Below, piece by piece: positions 50,026-57,974 of a DNA stretch of 64,000 bases. A program made the position numbers and the translations under genes. The notes beneath the pieces were generated by a model. That model was given only the letters and a program-made list of their open reading frames with translations, searched no databases and was not told the DNA's origin. Location of the stretch: NCBI GenBank assembly GCA_035495555.1, contig DATJFQ010000037.1, positions 62,001-126,000 on the forward strand. The letters run 5' to 3'. The stretch is from DATJFQ01 sp035495555. Lineage in GTDB: Bacteria > Acidobacteriota > Vicinamibacteria > Vicinamibacterales > 2-12-FULL-66-21. Each line of letters opens with the position of its first letter. Position 1 is the stretch's first letter.

Positions 50026-52196
50026 GCCAGGGACGCGGCAATCAGCCGCAGGCGCCGCCCGTCGATCCGAAATACCAATGGTCGAAAACGCCGACGGTCG
50101 TCGGCACGCGCGTCAAGCGCCTCGACGGCCCCGACAAGGTGAGTGGCCGCGCGAAGTACACGTTCGACGTGACGCGCCCGGGGATGCTGTACGGCCGCAT
50201 CATCCGTTCGCCGTACCCGCACGCGCGCGTCGTCGCCGTCGATCTCTCCGCCGCGCAGCGGATTCCCGGCTTCAAGACCGCGCTCGTGTCCCGCGATCCT
50301 TCGGACACGAAAACGAACGTCGTCATGTACCAGGGCGACGAGGTGGCCGCGGTCGCGGCCGACACCGAAGAGCACGCGATGGACGCGGCGCGCGCGGTGA
50401 AGGTGACCTACGAGCCGCTGCCCGCCGTCATCAACGTGAGCGCCGCGCTCGCCGGGCAGGCGCCCGAGGTGTTCGAGGGCGGCAACGTGCGCGACGGACG
50501 CGGCGCGGAAGCGGGTGACCTCGCCGGCGGATTTCAGGCGGCGGCGTTCACGATCGAACAGACGTACGAGACGCCCGTCATCACGCACGTCTGCATGGAG
50601 ACGCATGGCACCGTCTGCGAGTGGGAGGGCGACAAGCTGACGGCCTGGATCTCGACCCAGGGCGTCAACGGGATGAAGGAGAACTTCGCCAGAGGCCTCG
50701 AGATTCCCTCCGCGAACGTCCGCGTGATTTGCCAATACATGGGCGGCGGGTTCGGGAGCAAGACCCAGGTCGGCGCCGAAGGGCTGATCTGCGCGAGGCT
50801 CGCGAAACAGGCGGGCGCGCCCGTGAAGCTCATGCTCGATCGCAAGGAAGAGCATCTCGTGACCGGCAACCGGCCGTCCGCGGCCGCGCGCATCAAGGCC
50901 GGAGTGTCGAAGGACGGCATCATCACCGCGTTCGACGCCGAATCGTGGGGAACGGGCGGTGCGGGCGCCCCGGCGGGCTTCCCGCTGCCCTACATCTACC
51001 AGATCGAGAATCGCCGCCGCACGCACAAGGACGTGTTCATCAACACCGGCACGCAGCGGCCGATGCGGGCGCCGGGCCATCCGCAGGGCTCCTTCATCAT
51101 GGAAATCATGATGGACGAGCTCGCCGACAAGGTGAACATGGATCCGGTCGAGTTCCGGATCAAGAATCTTCCGCCCGAAGCGCCCAATGCAATGTGGCGC
51201 AGCTACATCCGCGAAGGAGCGGAAGCGTTCGGCTGGAACAAGCGGCATCCGACCGGCGATCCGACGCCGGGATCCCTCAAAACGGGCATGGGTGTCGCCG
51301 TGTGCACGTGGGGCGGCGGCGGCCGCGGTCCGTCCGTGGCGCACTGCGAAATCGCGTCGGACGGCAGCGTGGTCATGCGCGTCGGCACGCAGGACATCGG
51401 CACGGGCGAACGGACGGTGGTCGCGATGGTGACGGCCGACGCGCTCGGGTTACCGCTGTCGCGGGTGACCGCTGAGATCGGCGACACGCAGTACGGCGTG
51501 AGCGGCAGTTCCGGCGGCAGCACCACCGCTGCGAGCACCAGCCCCGGCATCCGCATCGCCGCGCTGAAGGCACTCGAACTGCTCAACGCGAAGGTCGCGC
51601 CCGTCCTGGGTGTGAGTCCTGACGCGCTTGTCGCGTCCGGAGGGCGCATCTACGTCAAGGACACGCCGTCGAAAGGCCTCTCGTGGGCGGACGCCTGCAA
51701 GCGCATTGGTCCGCAGCCGATCACGACGGAAGCGGATTGGCAGCCCGGCATGTCGTCGGTCACCACATCCGGTGTGCAGTTCGCCGAAGCCACAGTCGAT
51801 GTCAAGACCGGAATCGTCCGTGTCACGCGCGTGCTCGCGATTCAGGACTGCGGGCTGGTGCTGAACCAGCTCACCGCCGAAAGCCAGTGCTACGGCGGCA
51901 TTGTCGGATCGCTGAACTTCGCGCTGTTCGAGGACCGCATCCTCGATCGCCGAACGGGGCAGATGGTCAACCCGAACATGGAGTGGTATCTGCTCGCGGG
52001 CATGTCGGATATTCCGCCCATCGAAATCCGTTTGAAGAACCAGCCGGAACGCGGCGTCATCGGCATCGGCGAGCCGCCGACCGTCCCGACAGCCGCGGCG
52101 GTTGCGCTCGCCGTGCGGAACGCTATCGGCGCAACGGTGCGCAAGCTGCCGTTGACGCCGGCGACGATTCTCGAATCGCTGTCCCAGAAAGCGTGA
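50019..52196 (+). CDS. Molybdopterin-binding catalytic subunit of a xanthine dehydrogenase-family oxidoreductase (PaoC-like)
   Basis: This 725-residue subunit oxidises an aldehyde or N-heterocycle at a molybdenum cofactor. VVGTRVKRLDGPDKVSGRAKYTFDV is the family opening, MGGGFGSKTQVGAEG and RAPGHPQGSF are cofactor-site motifs, and GIGEPPTVPTAAAV carries the catalytic Glu685. There is no export signal of its own; it would leave the cell bound to the Tat-tagged subunit. The GTG at 50019 follows AAGGGGG. It is 5 bp ahead of the FAD subunit gene. Confidence 0.95.
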   Translation: MASQGRGNQPQAPPVDPKYQWSKTPTVVGTRVKRLDGPDKVSGRAKYTFDVTRPGMLYGRIIRSPYPHARVVAVDLSAAQRIPGFKTALVSRDPSDTKTNVVMYQGDEVAAVAADTEEHAMDAARAVKVTYEPLPAVINVSAALAGQAPEVFEGGNVRDGRGAEAGDLAGGFQAAAFTIEQTYETPVITHVCMETHGTVCEWEGDKLTAWISTQGVNGMKENFARGLEIPSANVRVICQYMGGGFGSKTQVGAEGLICARLAKQAGAPVKLMLDRKEEHLVTGNRPSAAARIKAGVSKDGIITAFDAESWGTGGAGAPAGFPLPYIYQIENRRRTHKDVFINTGTQRPMRAPGHPQGSFIMEIMMDELADKVNMDPVEFRIKNLPPEAPNAMWRSYIREGAEAFGWNKRHPTGDPTPGSLKTGMGVAVCTWGGGGRGPSVAHCEIASDGSVVMRVGTQDIGTGERTVVAMVTADALGLPLSRVTAEIGDTQYGVSGSSGGSTTAASTSPGIRIAALKALELLNAKVAPVLGVSPDALVASGGRIYVKDTPSKGLSWADACKRIGPQPITTEADWQPGMSSVTTSGVQFAEATVDVKTGIVRVTRVLAIQDCGLVLNQLTAESQCYGGIVGSLNFALFEDRILDRRTGQMVNPNMEWYLLAGMSDIPPIEIRLKNQPERGVIGIGEPPTVPTAAAVALAVRNAIGATVRKLPLTPATILESLSQKA

Positions 52197-52201
52197 GCAG
52201 C

Positions 52202-53185
52202 ATGAAGCCTTTCGCCTACGTCAATCCGGCAAACGAGAAGGACGCGGTCGCCGCGCTGTCTCCCGAGTACGAGAAGGCGCTGCCAATCGGCGGCGGTCAG
52301 GATCTGCTCGCGCGGATGAAGGACTACATCACGCAGCCGGACCGGCTCGTCAACGTCAAGAACCTCGACGCGACCGTCAAGCCGGAGAACGGTGGGCTCC
52401 GAATCGGCGCCGCGATGAAGATGGTCGACGTCGCCGACCATCCCGAGATCAAGCGTCTGTACCCCGCCGTCGCCGCCGCGGCGATCCAGGTCGGCACGCC
52501 GCAGATCAGAAATCAGGGGACGGTCGGCGGCAACGTCAACCAGCGTCCGCGCTGCTGGTACTTCCGCAACGAAGAGTTCGTCTGCTACAAGAAGGGCGGC
52601 AACCGCTGTTTCTCGCCCTCAGGCGAAAACCAGTTCCACGCGATCCTCGGCGGAGGTCCGACCTATATCGTTCATCCGTCCAGCCTCGCGGTGCCGTTTG
52701 TCGCCTACGATGCGACGTTCCGCCTGCTCGGGCCGCGCGGTGAGCGGCTCGTGAAGGCTGCCGACTATTTCACGATGCCGACGCGCGAGAACGTCGAACG
52801 CGAAAACGTGCTGCAGCCCGACGAGATCATGACGCACGTCGTGCTCCCGCCGCCGGGCGCCGTGAAGAGCGGCCACTACGAAGTCCGGTACAAGGCGGCG
52901 CACGACTGGCCGATCGCCTTCGCGACCGTGCTCCTCAGCATGAACGGCTCGACGGTCCAGGGAGCGCGCGTCGTCATGGGTGCCGTCGCGCCGGTGCCAT
53001 GGCGATCGAAAGAAGCCGAACAGGCGCTCGCGGGCAAGAGCGTCACGCCGGAAACCGCCGTGGCAGCGGCCGAGGCGGCGCTTGCGAAAGCGGAACCGCT
53101 CAGTCAGAACGCGTACAAGGTCCAGGTCGCCAGGACGGCCGTCGAGCGCGCCATCCTGGGTGCCGCCGGACTGCCCGTCGACTGA
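52202..53185 (+). CDS. FAD-binding subunit of a xanthine dehydrogenase-family oxidoreductase (PaoB-like)
   Basis: This 327-residue flavoprotein passes electrons to the final acceptor. LPIGGGQDLLARMKDY and RNQGTVGGNVNQRPR are FAD-binding motifs. The loop with Cys118, Cys128 and Cys136 (RCWYFRN, CYKKGG, RCFSPSGENQ) resembles PaoB and 4-hydroxybenzoyl-CoA reductase, whose FAD subunits hold an additional [4Fe-4S] cluster there; a fourth ligand is not evident. Gene order here is FeS-Mo-FAD, not FeS-FAD-Mo as in Escherichia coli paoABC. No PaoD/XdhC-type chaperone gene is in the window. Confidence 0.93.
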   Translation: MKPFAYVNPANEKDAVAALSPEYEKALPIGGGQDLLARMKDYITQPDRLVNVKNLDATVKPENGGLRIGAAMKMVDVADHPEIKRLYPAVAAAAIQVGTPQIRNQGTVGGNVNQRPRCWYFRNEEFVCYKKGGNRCFSPSGENQFHAILGGGPTYIVHPSSLAVPFVAYDATFRLLGPRGERLVKAADYFTMPTRENVERENVLQPDEIMTHVVLPPPGAVKSGHYEVRYKAAHDWPIAFATVLLSMNGSTVQGARVVMGAVAPVPWRSKEAEQALAGKSVTPETAVAAAEAALAKAEPLSQNAYKVQVARTAVERAILGAAGLPVD

Positions 53186-53218
53186 GGACGGGGAACAATA
53201 TCGAACCGCGCGCACGGT

Positions 53219-53284
53219 GCGGGGGCCAATGGGGGTGCCCCGCGAGTGAGCGCGCAGGGGGTCCGGGGGCGCAACCCCCCGGGG
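53219..53284. repeat. REP-like GC hairpin element, second copy
   Basis: GCGGGG and CCCCGC pair across 53219-53243. CCGGGGG and CCCCCGG pair at 53263-53282 around a 6-nt loop. The leader GCGCAGGGGGTCCGGGGGCG matches GTGCAGGGGAGTCCGAGGGG of the element at 49.97 kb, so both are copies of one family. It lies directly in front of the small Cys-rich gene. Confidence 0.65.
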
Positions 53285-53285
53285 T

Positions 53286-53519
53286 ATGAGTATGGAGTCG
53301 CTCAATTCGCCGAAGATTACCGTGGGCGTCCACTGTCTCAAGCTGCGCACCAAGGGCATGTATATCCACGCCACCGTGGATCCCATCGAGGCGACGTTGT
53401 ACGATCCGTACGAGGCGTCCGCCTACTGGTGTGTGCTCACACAAAACGCCCTCGGCCCCGATCGCCGGCCCGTCCGTCCTGACACGTGCTGTGAGGGGCG
53501 TGATTGCTGCATGCTGTAG
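53286..53519 (+). CDS. Small Cys-rich protein downstream of the molybdenum hydroxylase
   Basis: This 77-residue soluble protein starts SMESLNSPKITVGVHCLKLR and ends TCCEGRDCCML, with five Cys in the last ten residues. The CCxxxxCC tail could hold a metal or Fe-S centre. It has no signal peptide. It follows the FAD subunit gene after the REP-like element and is probably in the same operon, perhaps for cofactor or cluster maturation (inferred). The ATG at 53286 or 53292 may be the start. No family was recognised. Confidence 0.7.
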   Translation: MSMESLNSPKITVGVHCLKLRTKGMYIHATVDPIEATLYDPYEASAYWCVLTQNALGPDRRPVRPDTCCEGRDCCML

Positions 53520-53583
53520 CGGAGGCCCGCCCTCGAGCGCAGCCTTGAATGGTTGCGCTACAGGAGTCGTCACGGAGTTACTT

Positions 53584-54240
53584 ATGAAGAAGATCGCGCT
53601 TTCGGTCGCACTTTCAGCCGCGATGATGGCGACGCTGGCGGCGAAGCCCGCGTCGGTCACCGGAACGTATGTAGAAGCCAGAACAGCGGAGGTCTTTGCC
53701 GGGGCCTGCATCATGAACGGTGAGGCAGCCACGGCCGGCCGGGAGGCGCTGCTCGCGTGGAAAGTCGATCACGGACAGGTGAACGGCGTCGCGCTCGATG
53801 GGCTGGCGGTGGTTGCCGCGATTGCGTCGACCACGAACCTGGGGATCCACGAGATCGGCGGCGAGTCCACGCCGGCGCGCGCCGTCCTCTACACCGATGC
53901 CCGCGCGACGGACGCCCAGCGGAAGGCGCTCGTCACCATGGTGAAGTCGCTCTCGGGCAACCTGATCGGGTCGATCGTCAAGGAAGCCGCTGCGCCCATT
54001 CAGTTCGTCGACCACGGGCACGCCATCGACGTCTCCACCGATACCGTGAAGCTGTCGGTCGCCAAGCACTTGAGCCACGACCCGGGCTGCGGCAACAAGC
54101 AGTGGTTCAATCCGCTCACGCGCGTCGACCGTGCCGAGATGGGCATGACGAGCACGAACGAGTTCACCGGCCCGGCGCTCTGCGATAAGTGGAGCGACCC
54201 GAACAAGGCGTCTTCTTTCTTCGGCACGTTCTCTTATTAG
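53584..54240 (+). CDS. DUF1326-like exported protein
   Basis: The 218-residue product has a signal peptide (KKIALSVALSAAMMATLAAKP) and a single domain resembling DUF1326: TGTYVEARTAEVFAGACIMNGE, REALLAWKVDHGQVNGVALDGLAVV in pieces, then an Asp/Ala-rich helix and a C-terminal CGNKQWFNPL segment. The family has no known activity. Its ATG at 53584 is followed at once by the signal peptide. Confidence 0.78.
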   Translation: MKKIALSVALSAAMMATLAAKPASVTGTYVEARTAEVFAGACIMNGEAATAGREALLAWKVDHGQVNGVALDGLAVVAAIASTTNLGIHEIGGESTPARAVLYTDARATDAQRKALVTMVKSLSGNLIGSIVKEAAAPIQFVDHGHAIDVSTDTVKLSVAKHLSHDPGCGNKQWFNPLTRVDRAEMGMTSTNEFTGPALCDKWSDPNKASSFFGTFSY

Positions 54241-54260
54241 GCCTGCTACGCAGGCCGCGA

Positions 54261-54336
54261 TTAACGCCCAATCCCTGACACCCAATTCCCAAATGATTAA
54301 TTTGGGAGTTGGGAACTGGGTGTTGGGAATTGATAT
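54261..54336. repeat. Heptanucleotide array J, inverted (CCCAATT / TTGGGAG)
   Basis: The left arm ACGCCCAATCCCTGACACCCAA and the right arm TTTGGGAGTTGGGAACTGGG, TGTTGGGAATTG are complementary around AATGATTAAT. It uses almost the same words as arrays E and L, lies between two co-directional genes and ends at a -10-like box. Confidence 0.8.
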
Positions 54337-54337
54337 G

Positions 54338-54343
54338 TAGAAT
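54338..54343 (+). promoter_or_regulatory. TAGAAT -10-like box, 8 nt before the next start
   Basis: TAGAAT is followed by 8 nt of pyrimidines and the ATG at 54352, one base short of the 9-nt spacing seen elsewhere. No ribosome-binding site is visible. Confidence 0.4.
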
Positions 54344-54351
54344 CCCCCTTC

Positions 54352-54945
54352 ATGCTCTTTGCAGTCTTTACACTTCTACTCTCTCAGTCTGCCGGCCTCA
54401 GCGGCGCTACTCACAACGAGCCCGTTCCAGCCGAAATCGCCGCACCGGTAGCCGCCACACTGGCATCGGGCGGTGTGCGCGCGACCTCGAACGGGACAGC
54501 CATTACGTTCTGGTGGGTCAAGGATCTGCCGGGCCACTCCTGGACCGACGTGCCGGAAGGCACGCTGATCGGCGCCGTCAAACTGGACGCCGCGATGGCG
54601 GACATCCGCGGCCACATGATGAAGGCCGGCGTCTACACATTACGCTACGGGATTCAGCCGGCGAACAACGATCATTTCGGCATTTCGCCGTTCCGGGACT
54701 TTCTCCTCCTCTCGCCGGCGGCCGTCGACACCAACCCGGCGGTCGTCGATCACGACGGCGTCATCGCGCTCTCGAAGCAGACGCTCGGCGGCTCCCATCC
54801 CGCCGTTTTGAGCATTGACCCGCCGACCGCCGCGAAGCAGGCGCCGCTCGACGTCTACACGACCCAGCTCGGCCACAAATCGTTGATCGTTCAGGTCGGG
54901 CAGCTGAAGTTCGGGATCGTCCTCATCGGCCGCATAGTGACCTGA
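54352..54945 (+). CDS. Exported hypothetical protein
   Basis: This 197-residue protein has a short signal peptide (LFAVFTLLLSQSAGLSGA) and a beta-rich domain: ITFWWVKDLPG, LIGAVKLDAAM, GVYTLRYGIQPANNDHFGISPFRDFLLLSP, then a C-terminal part ending KFGIVLIGRI. Similar exported proteins of unknown function seem common in Acidobacteriota (recalled, not checked). The SDR start overlaps its stop by one base (TGATG). Confidence 0.75.
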   Translation: MLFAVFTLLLSQSAGLSGATHNEPVPAEIAAPVAATLASGGVRATSNGTAITFWWVKDLPGHSWTDVPEGTLIGAVKLDAAMADIRGHMMKAGVYTLRYGIQPANNDHFGISPFRDFLLLSPAAVDTNPAVVDHDGVIALSKQTLGGSHPAVLSIDPPTAAKQAPLDVYTTQLGHKSLIVQVGQLKFGIVLIGRIVT

Positions 54946-55685
54946 TGCAGACGAGCGGCAGGATCGCCCTCATCACCGGCGCGAAACGGATCGGCGCCGC
55001 GATCGCGCACGCGCTCGCCGAACGCGGGGTCGACGTGACGCTGTCGTACCAGCGATCGCAGGAGGAAGCGGAACAGGCTGCCGCGGACGTCCGCTCAATT
55101 GGCCGCCGCGCGAACGTCGTTCGCGCGGATCTGTCGAATCCGGCCGACTGCGAGATGCTCGTCGCGACCACCGTCGAGGTGATGGGCGGCCTCGACATCC
55201 TGATCAACATGGCGTCGGTGTATTCGTCGGTGGCGTTCGACCAGACGGACGAGCAGGTCTGGTCGCGCGTGGTGAACGTCGATTTGCGGGCGGCGTTTCT
55301 GTGCGCACGCGCGGCCGTGCCGCACATGCGCGCGCGCGGGGGCGGACGGATCATCAATTTTTCCGACTGGGTGGCGGCCAGCGGTCGTCCGCGATATGCC
55401 GGCTACGTGCCGTACTACGTCGCGAAAAAAGGCGTCATCGGTCTCACCGAGGCGCTCGCGCTCGAGCTCGCGCCGGACCAGATTCTCGTCAACGCGATCG
55501 CGCCGGGGCCGATCCTCGCGCCGCCGGGTACGTCAGACGAGGAGAGCAAAGCCGTCGAAGCTGCGACACCGCTGGGCCGCTGGGGTGGTGAAGAGGCCAT
55601 CGTCCGTGCCGCGCTGTTCCTCATCGACACGGACTTCGTCACCGGCGAAACTGTGAGGGTGGATGGCGGGAGGCATGTGAAGTAG
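54945..55685 (+). CDS. SDR-family oxidoreductase (FabG/pteridine-reductase-like)
   Basis: This 246-residue NAD(P)-dependent enzyme has the nucleotide site ITGAKRIGAAIA, a variation of TGxxxGIG with Arg before Ile as in FolM and pteridine reductases. The catalytic set NFSDW and YYVAKK (Tyr-x3-Lys) is intact. VNAIAPGPI and VTGETVRVDGG complete the fold. Either a 3-oxoacyl-ACP reductase-like enzyme or a pterin reductase is possible. It shares one base with the preceding gene. Confidence 0.87.
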   Translation: MQTSGRIALITGAKRIGAAIAHALAERGVDVTLSYQRSQEEAEQAAADVRSIGRRANVVRADLSNPADCEMLVATTVEVMGGLDILINMASVYSSVAFDQTDEQVWSRVVNVDLRAAFLCARAAVPHMRARGGGRIINFSDWVAASGRPRYAGYVPYYVAKKGVIGLTEALALELAPDQILVNAIAPGPILAPPGTSDEESKAVEAATPLGRWGGEEAIVRAALFLIDTDFVTGETVRVDGGRHVK

Positions 55686-55689
55686 CAGC

Positions 55690-55830
55690 GATAACTGCAC
55701 AACTTCGCAACTACCAACTACACAAAGGTCGCCACTACCGACCACACAACGTCACAACGACCAACTACACAAGGCGAATCTCTCGAGCGTTAGCGTTGCG
55801 TAGTCGGTAGTCGCGAAATTGCGTAGTTGT
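55690..55830. repeat. Short-unit repeat array K, inverted (CAACTACA / GTAGTTG)
   Basis: The left arm (about 55694-55775) repeats CAACTTCG, CAACTAC, CACAAC and GACCAACTACACAA. The right arm (about 55795-55830) reads GTTGCGTAGTCGGTAGTCGC and TTGCGTAGTTGTTG. It separates the convergent SDR and aminotransferase genes and shares words with arrays C and H. Confidence 0.8.
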
Positions 55831-55836
55831 TGCAGG

Positions 55837-57015
55837 TCAGAACAGCGTCTTCATAGACTGCAGCGCGCCGGTCAACTCCGCGCGATCGCGCGCGAAGCAG
55901 AATCGCACGCAGCCTTCACCGTTGGCACCGAAGTCGGCGCCTGGGACGCATCCGATGCGGCCTTTCGAGATGAGGTACTCCGTCATCGCCCAGGAGGGTG
56001 AGTCGTGGCGGCTTTCGGACGGCGGCTGCCATTCGGAATTGATTCTGAGGAACGCATAGAAGGCGCCCTTCGGCTTCTCGCCCGAGAAGACGCCGCCGGC
56101 GTTCGCCGCGATGCCGTCGTAGAACAGGTTGCGACGCGCCGTGAGTTCGTCGCGAAACGCCGCGACAGAGGCTTGCGAGCCTTCGAGCGCGCCGATGCCG
56201 CCGAACTGCACGACCGACGAAATATTGCTCGCGGTGTAGAACAGCGCCTTCTTCATCCGGTCGCGCAGCGCGGCATCCCTGGCCACGACGTACCCGAGAC
56301 GCAGCCCGGTCATCGCATACGTCTTGCTGAACGTGTAGAGCGAGAGGGTGCGATCGTACGCGCCCGGCAGCGACGCCGGACTGACGTGCTCCTCGCCGTC
56401 GAACAGCACGTCCTCGTACGCTTCGTCTGAAATGATCCAGAGGCCGCGCCGTTGGGCGAGCGCGACGATCGACTCGAGATCGCTGCGCGTGAGCACGCCG
56501 CCGCTCGGGTTGTTGGGCGAGTTGACGTAGATCGCACGCGTTCGGGCGGTGATCTTCGATTCCAGTTCCCCGAGGTCGTACCGCCAGCCAAGCGGTTCGT
56601 GCAGTGGACACGGAACCGCAACCCCCTGCGCCATCCGGATGTTTCCGGCACATGGCGGCCACTCCGGATCCGGAACGATCACTTCGTCCCCCGGCTCGAG
56701 GAGTGCCTGACAGATGATGAAGAGGCCATGAATACCGCCGGTCGTCACCATGATCTCGTTCGGTGACGCCACGGGAATGCCGTTCTTCGTGCGCAGCTTG
56801 TCGGCGAGCAGTTCGAGCAGGCGGGGCAGTCCCGTCGTTTGCAGATAGTGGCTGCGATTCTCGTCAATCGCGCGCCGCATCGCCTCCTTCACGGAATCGG
56901 GCGCGTCGAAGCTGACATCGCCTTGATCGAGGCGGAACGGATCCGTGACGCTGTACATCATGTCGCGGATACGGATGATGCCGGAAAACGGAACGCTGTC
57001 GAGAAATGTGCCCAT
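55837..57015 (-). CDS. Class I/II PLP-dependent aminotransferase
   Basis: The 392-residue enzyme shows family motifs YLQTTGLPRLLELLADKL, TTGGIHGLFIICQAL, NSPNNPSGGVL, the PLP lysine in YTFSKTYAMTGLRLGY and the substrate Arg in GCVRFCFAR. It is an aspartate-aminotransferase-like enzyme whose amino-acid substrate cannot be fixed. It begins 2 bp after the stop of the MTHFR-like gene, so both are transcribed together. Confidence 0.92.
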   Translation of the reverse strand: MGTFLDSVPFSGIIRIRDMMYSVTDPFRLDQGDVSFDAPDSVKEAMRRAIDENRSHYLQTTGLPRLLELLADKLRTKNGIPVASPNEIMVTTGGIHGLFIICQALLEPGDEVIVPDPEWPPCAGNIRMAQGVAVPCPLHEPLGWRYDLGELESKITARTRAIYVNSPNNPSGGVLTRSDLESIVALAQRRGLWIISDEAYEDVLFDGEEHVSPASLPGAYDRTLSLYTFSKTYAMTGLRLGYVVARDAALRDRMKKALFYTASNISSVVQFGGIGALEGSQASVAAFRDELTARRNLFYDGIAANAGGVFSGEKPKGAFYAFLRINSEWQPPSESRHDSPSWAMTEYLISKGRIGCVPGADFGANGEGCVRFCFARDRAELTGALQSMKTLF

Positions 57016-57017
57016 GC

Positions 57018-57866
57018 TTATCCGTTGGCCAGTTGAACGATTCGCCTCAGCGTTGCCGCCGCGCGCCCAATCGGCAGATTGCTGATGTAGAAGTGCCGCG
57101 CGCCGGCGGCACGGAGATCACGAATGGATCGCGCGCAGACGTCCTCTGCCGTCGCGCCCGCGGTGAATTCTTCACGGAGCGCTTCAATCGGCACCGGAAG
57201 AAAGCGCGAGAGGGTCTCGAGCGTTTTCAGGTTCGCCGATCGATAGTAGAAGATGCCGAACAGCCCGGGCGTCTTCAGTTGACGCCGCTCCGCTTCGGCG
57301 AGAAAGCGGGAGACCGCCTCGCGTGAATGGTGCGACACAATCTGCGTCAGGTAGAACTCCGCGTTCGCATGCGCGTCCATCATATGCGCGACCTGCGCGG
57401 CGGCATCGGCGTGCGGATTGGCCCATCCGCCGAGCGCGAGGCCGCCGTCGCGCGCGCGCACGAGTTCGCGGAGCTGCCACGCGTGCTCGACGCACCGTGG
57501 AGGACCCACGTGCTTGTCCCCGCCGAGGACGACGAGCGACTCGAAGCCGTGCTGTTTCGCGCGATCCGCATACGCCAGGCAGTAGTCCAACGCGTGCTTG
57601 CACGTGAGAAAAGGAACGACCCGCGAACGCGGGACGTCTGTGCCGAGGTTTGTCACGAGGTGCCGGAGGTTGTCCTCCTCGCGCAGGCCGACCGCGCTGT
57701 CCGTCAGGAACACGAACGTGCCGCTGCGTGTGAGCCCCCGCACGGCGTGATAGGTATCGATCCACGCATCCATGCTGGCGGCCGCCGCCAGCTCCGCGCG
57801 GGGCGGCCGCAGTTCCGCGGCGATCACCGGATCGGCGCCTCCCAGCGCGTCAAGAAGAGCACTCAC
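57018..57866 (-). CDS. Methylenetetrahydrofolate reductase-like protein
   Basis: This 282-residue barrel protein has similarity to MetF: VIAAELRPPRA at the start, VVPFLTCKHALDYCLAYADRAKQHGFESLVVLGGD, shown in pieces, FYLTQIVSHHS and TPGLFGIFYYRS. MetF reduces methylene-THF to methyl-THF with FAD. Here the folate- and flavin-site residues are only partly recognisable, so the substrate may differ. The GTG at 57866 has TATAAT 9 nt upstream (leaderless). It leads a two-gene operon with an aminotransferase. Confidence 0.8.
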   Translation of the reverse strand: MSALLDALGGADPVIAAELRPPRAELAAAASMDAWIDTYHAVRGLTRSGTFVFLTDSAVGLREEDNLRHLVTNLGTDVPRSRVVPFLTCKHALDYCLAYADRAKQHGFESLVVLGGDKHVGPPRCVEHAWQLRELVRARDGGLALGGWANPHADAAAQVAHMMDAHANAEFYLTQIVSHHSREAVSRFLAEAERRQLKTPGLFGIFYYRSANLKTLETLSRFLPVPIEALREEFTAGATAEDVCARSIRDLRAAGARHFYISNLPIGRAAATLRRIVQLANG

Positions 57867-57875
57867 GAACCTTTC

Positions 57876-57881
57876 ATTATA
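57876..57881 (-). promoter_or_regulatory. TATAAT -10 box, 9 nt before the MTHFR-like gene
   Basis: A perfect TATAAT on the minus strand is followed by 9 nt and the GTG at 57866. The upstream side merges with repeat array L. Confidence 0.6.
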
Positions 57882-57892
57882 CTAGCCAGCAA

Positions 57893-57971
57893 AAACTCCC
57901 AATTCCCAACGCCCAACTCGCAAAACGCACCAATTGGGAAGTTGAATTTGGGAGTTGGGAGTTGGGAATTA
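57893..57971. repeat. Heptanucleotide array L, inverted (CCCAATT / TTGGGAG)
   Basis: The left arm ACTCCCAATTCCCAACGCCC and the right arm TTGGGAAGTTGAATTTGGGA, GTTGGGAGTTGGGAATT are complementary. It sits in the divergent gap between the MTHFR-like and D-cysteine desulfhydrase genes and ends 3 nt before the ATG of the latter. Confidence 0.85.
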
Positions 57972-57974
57972 TTG

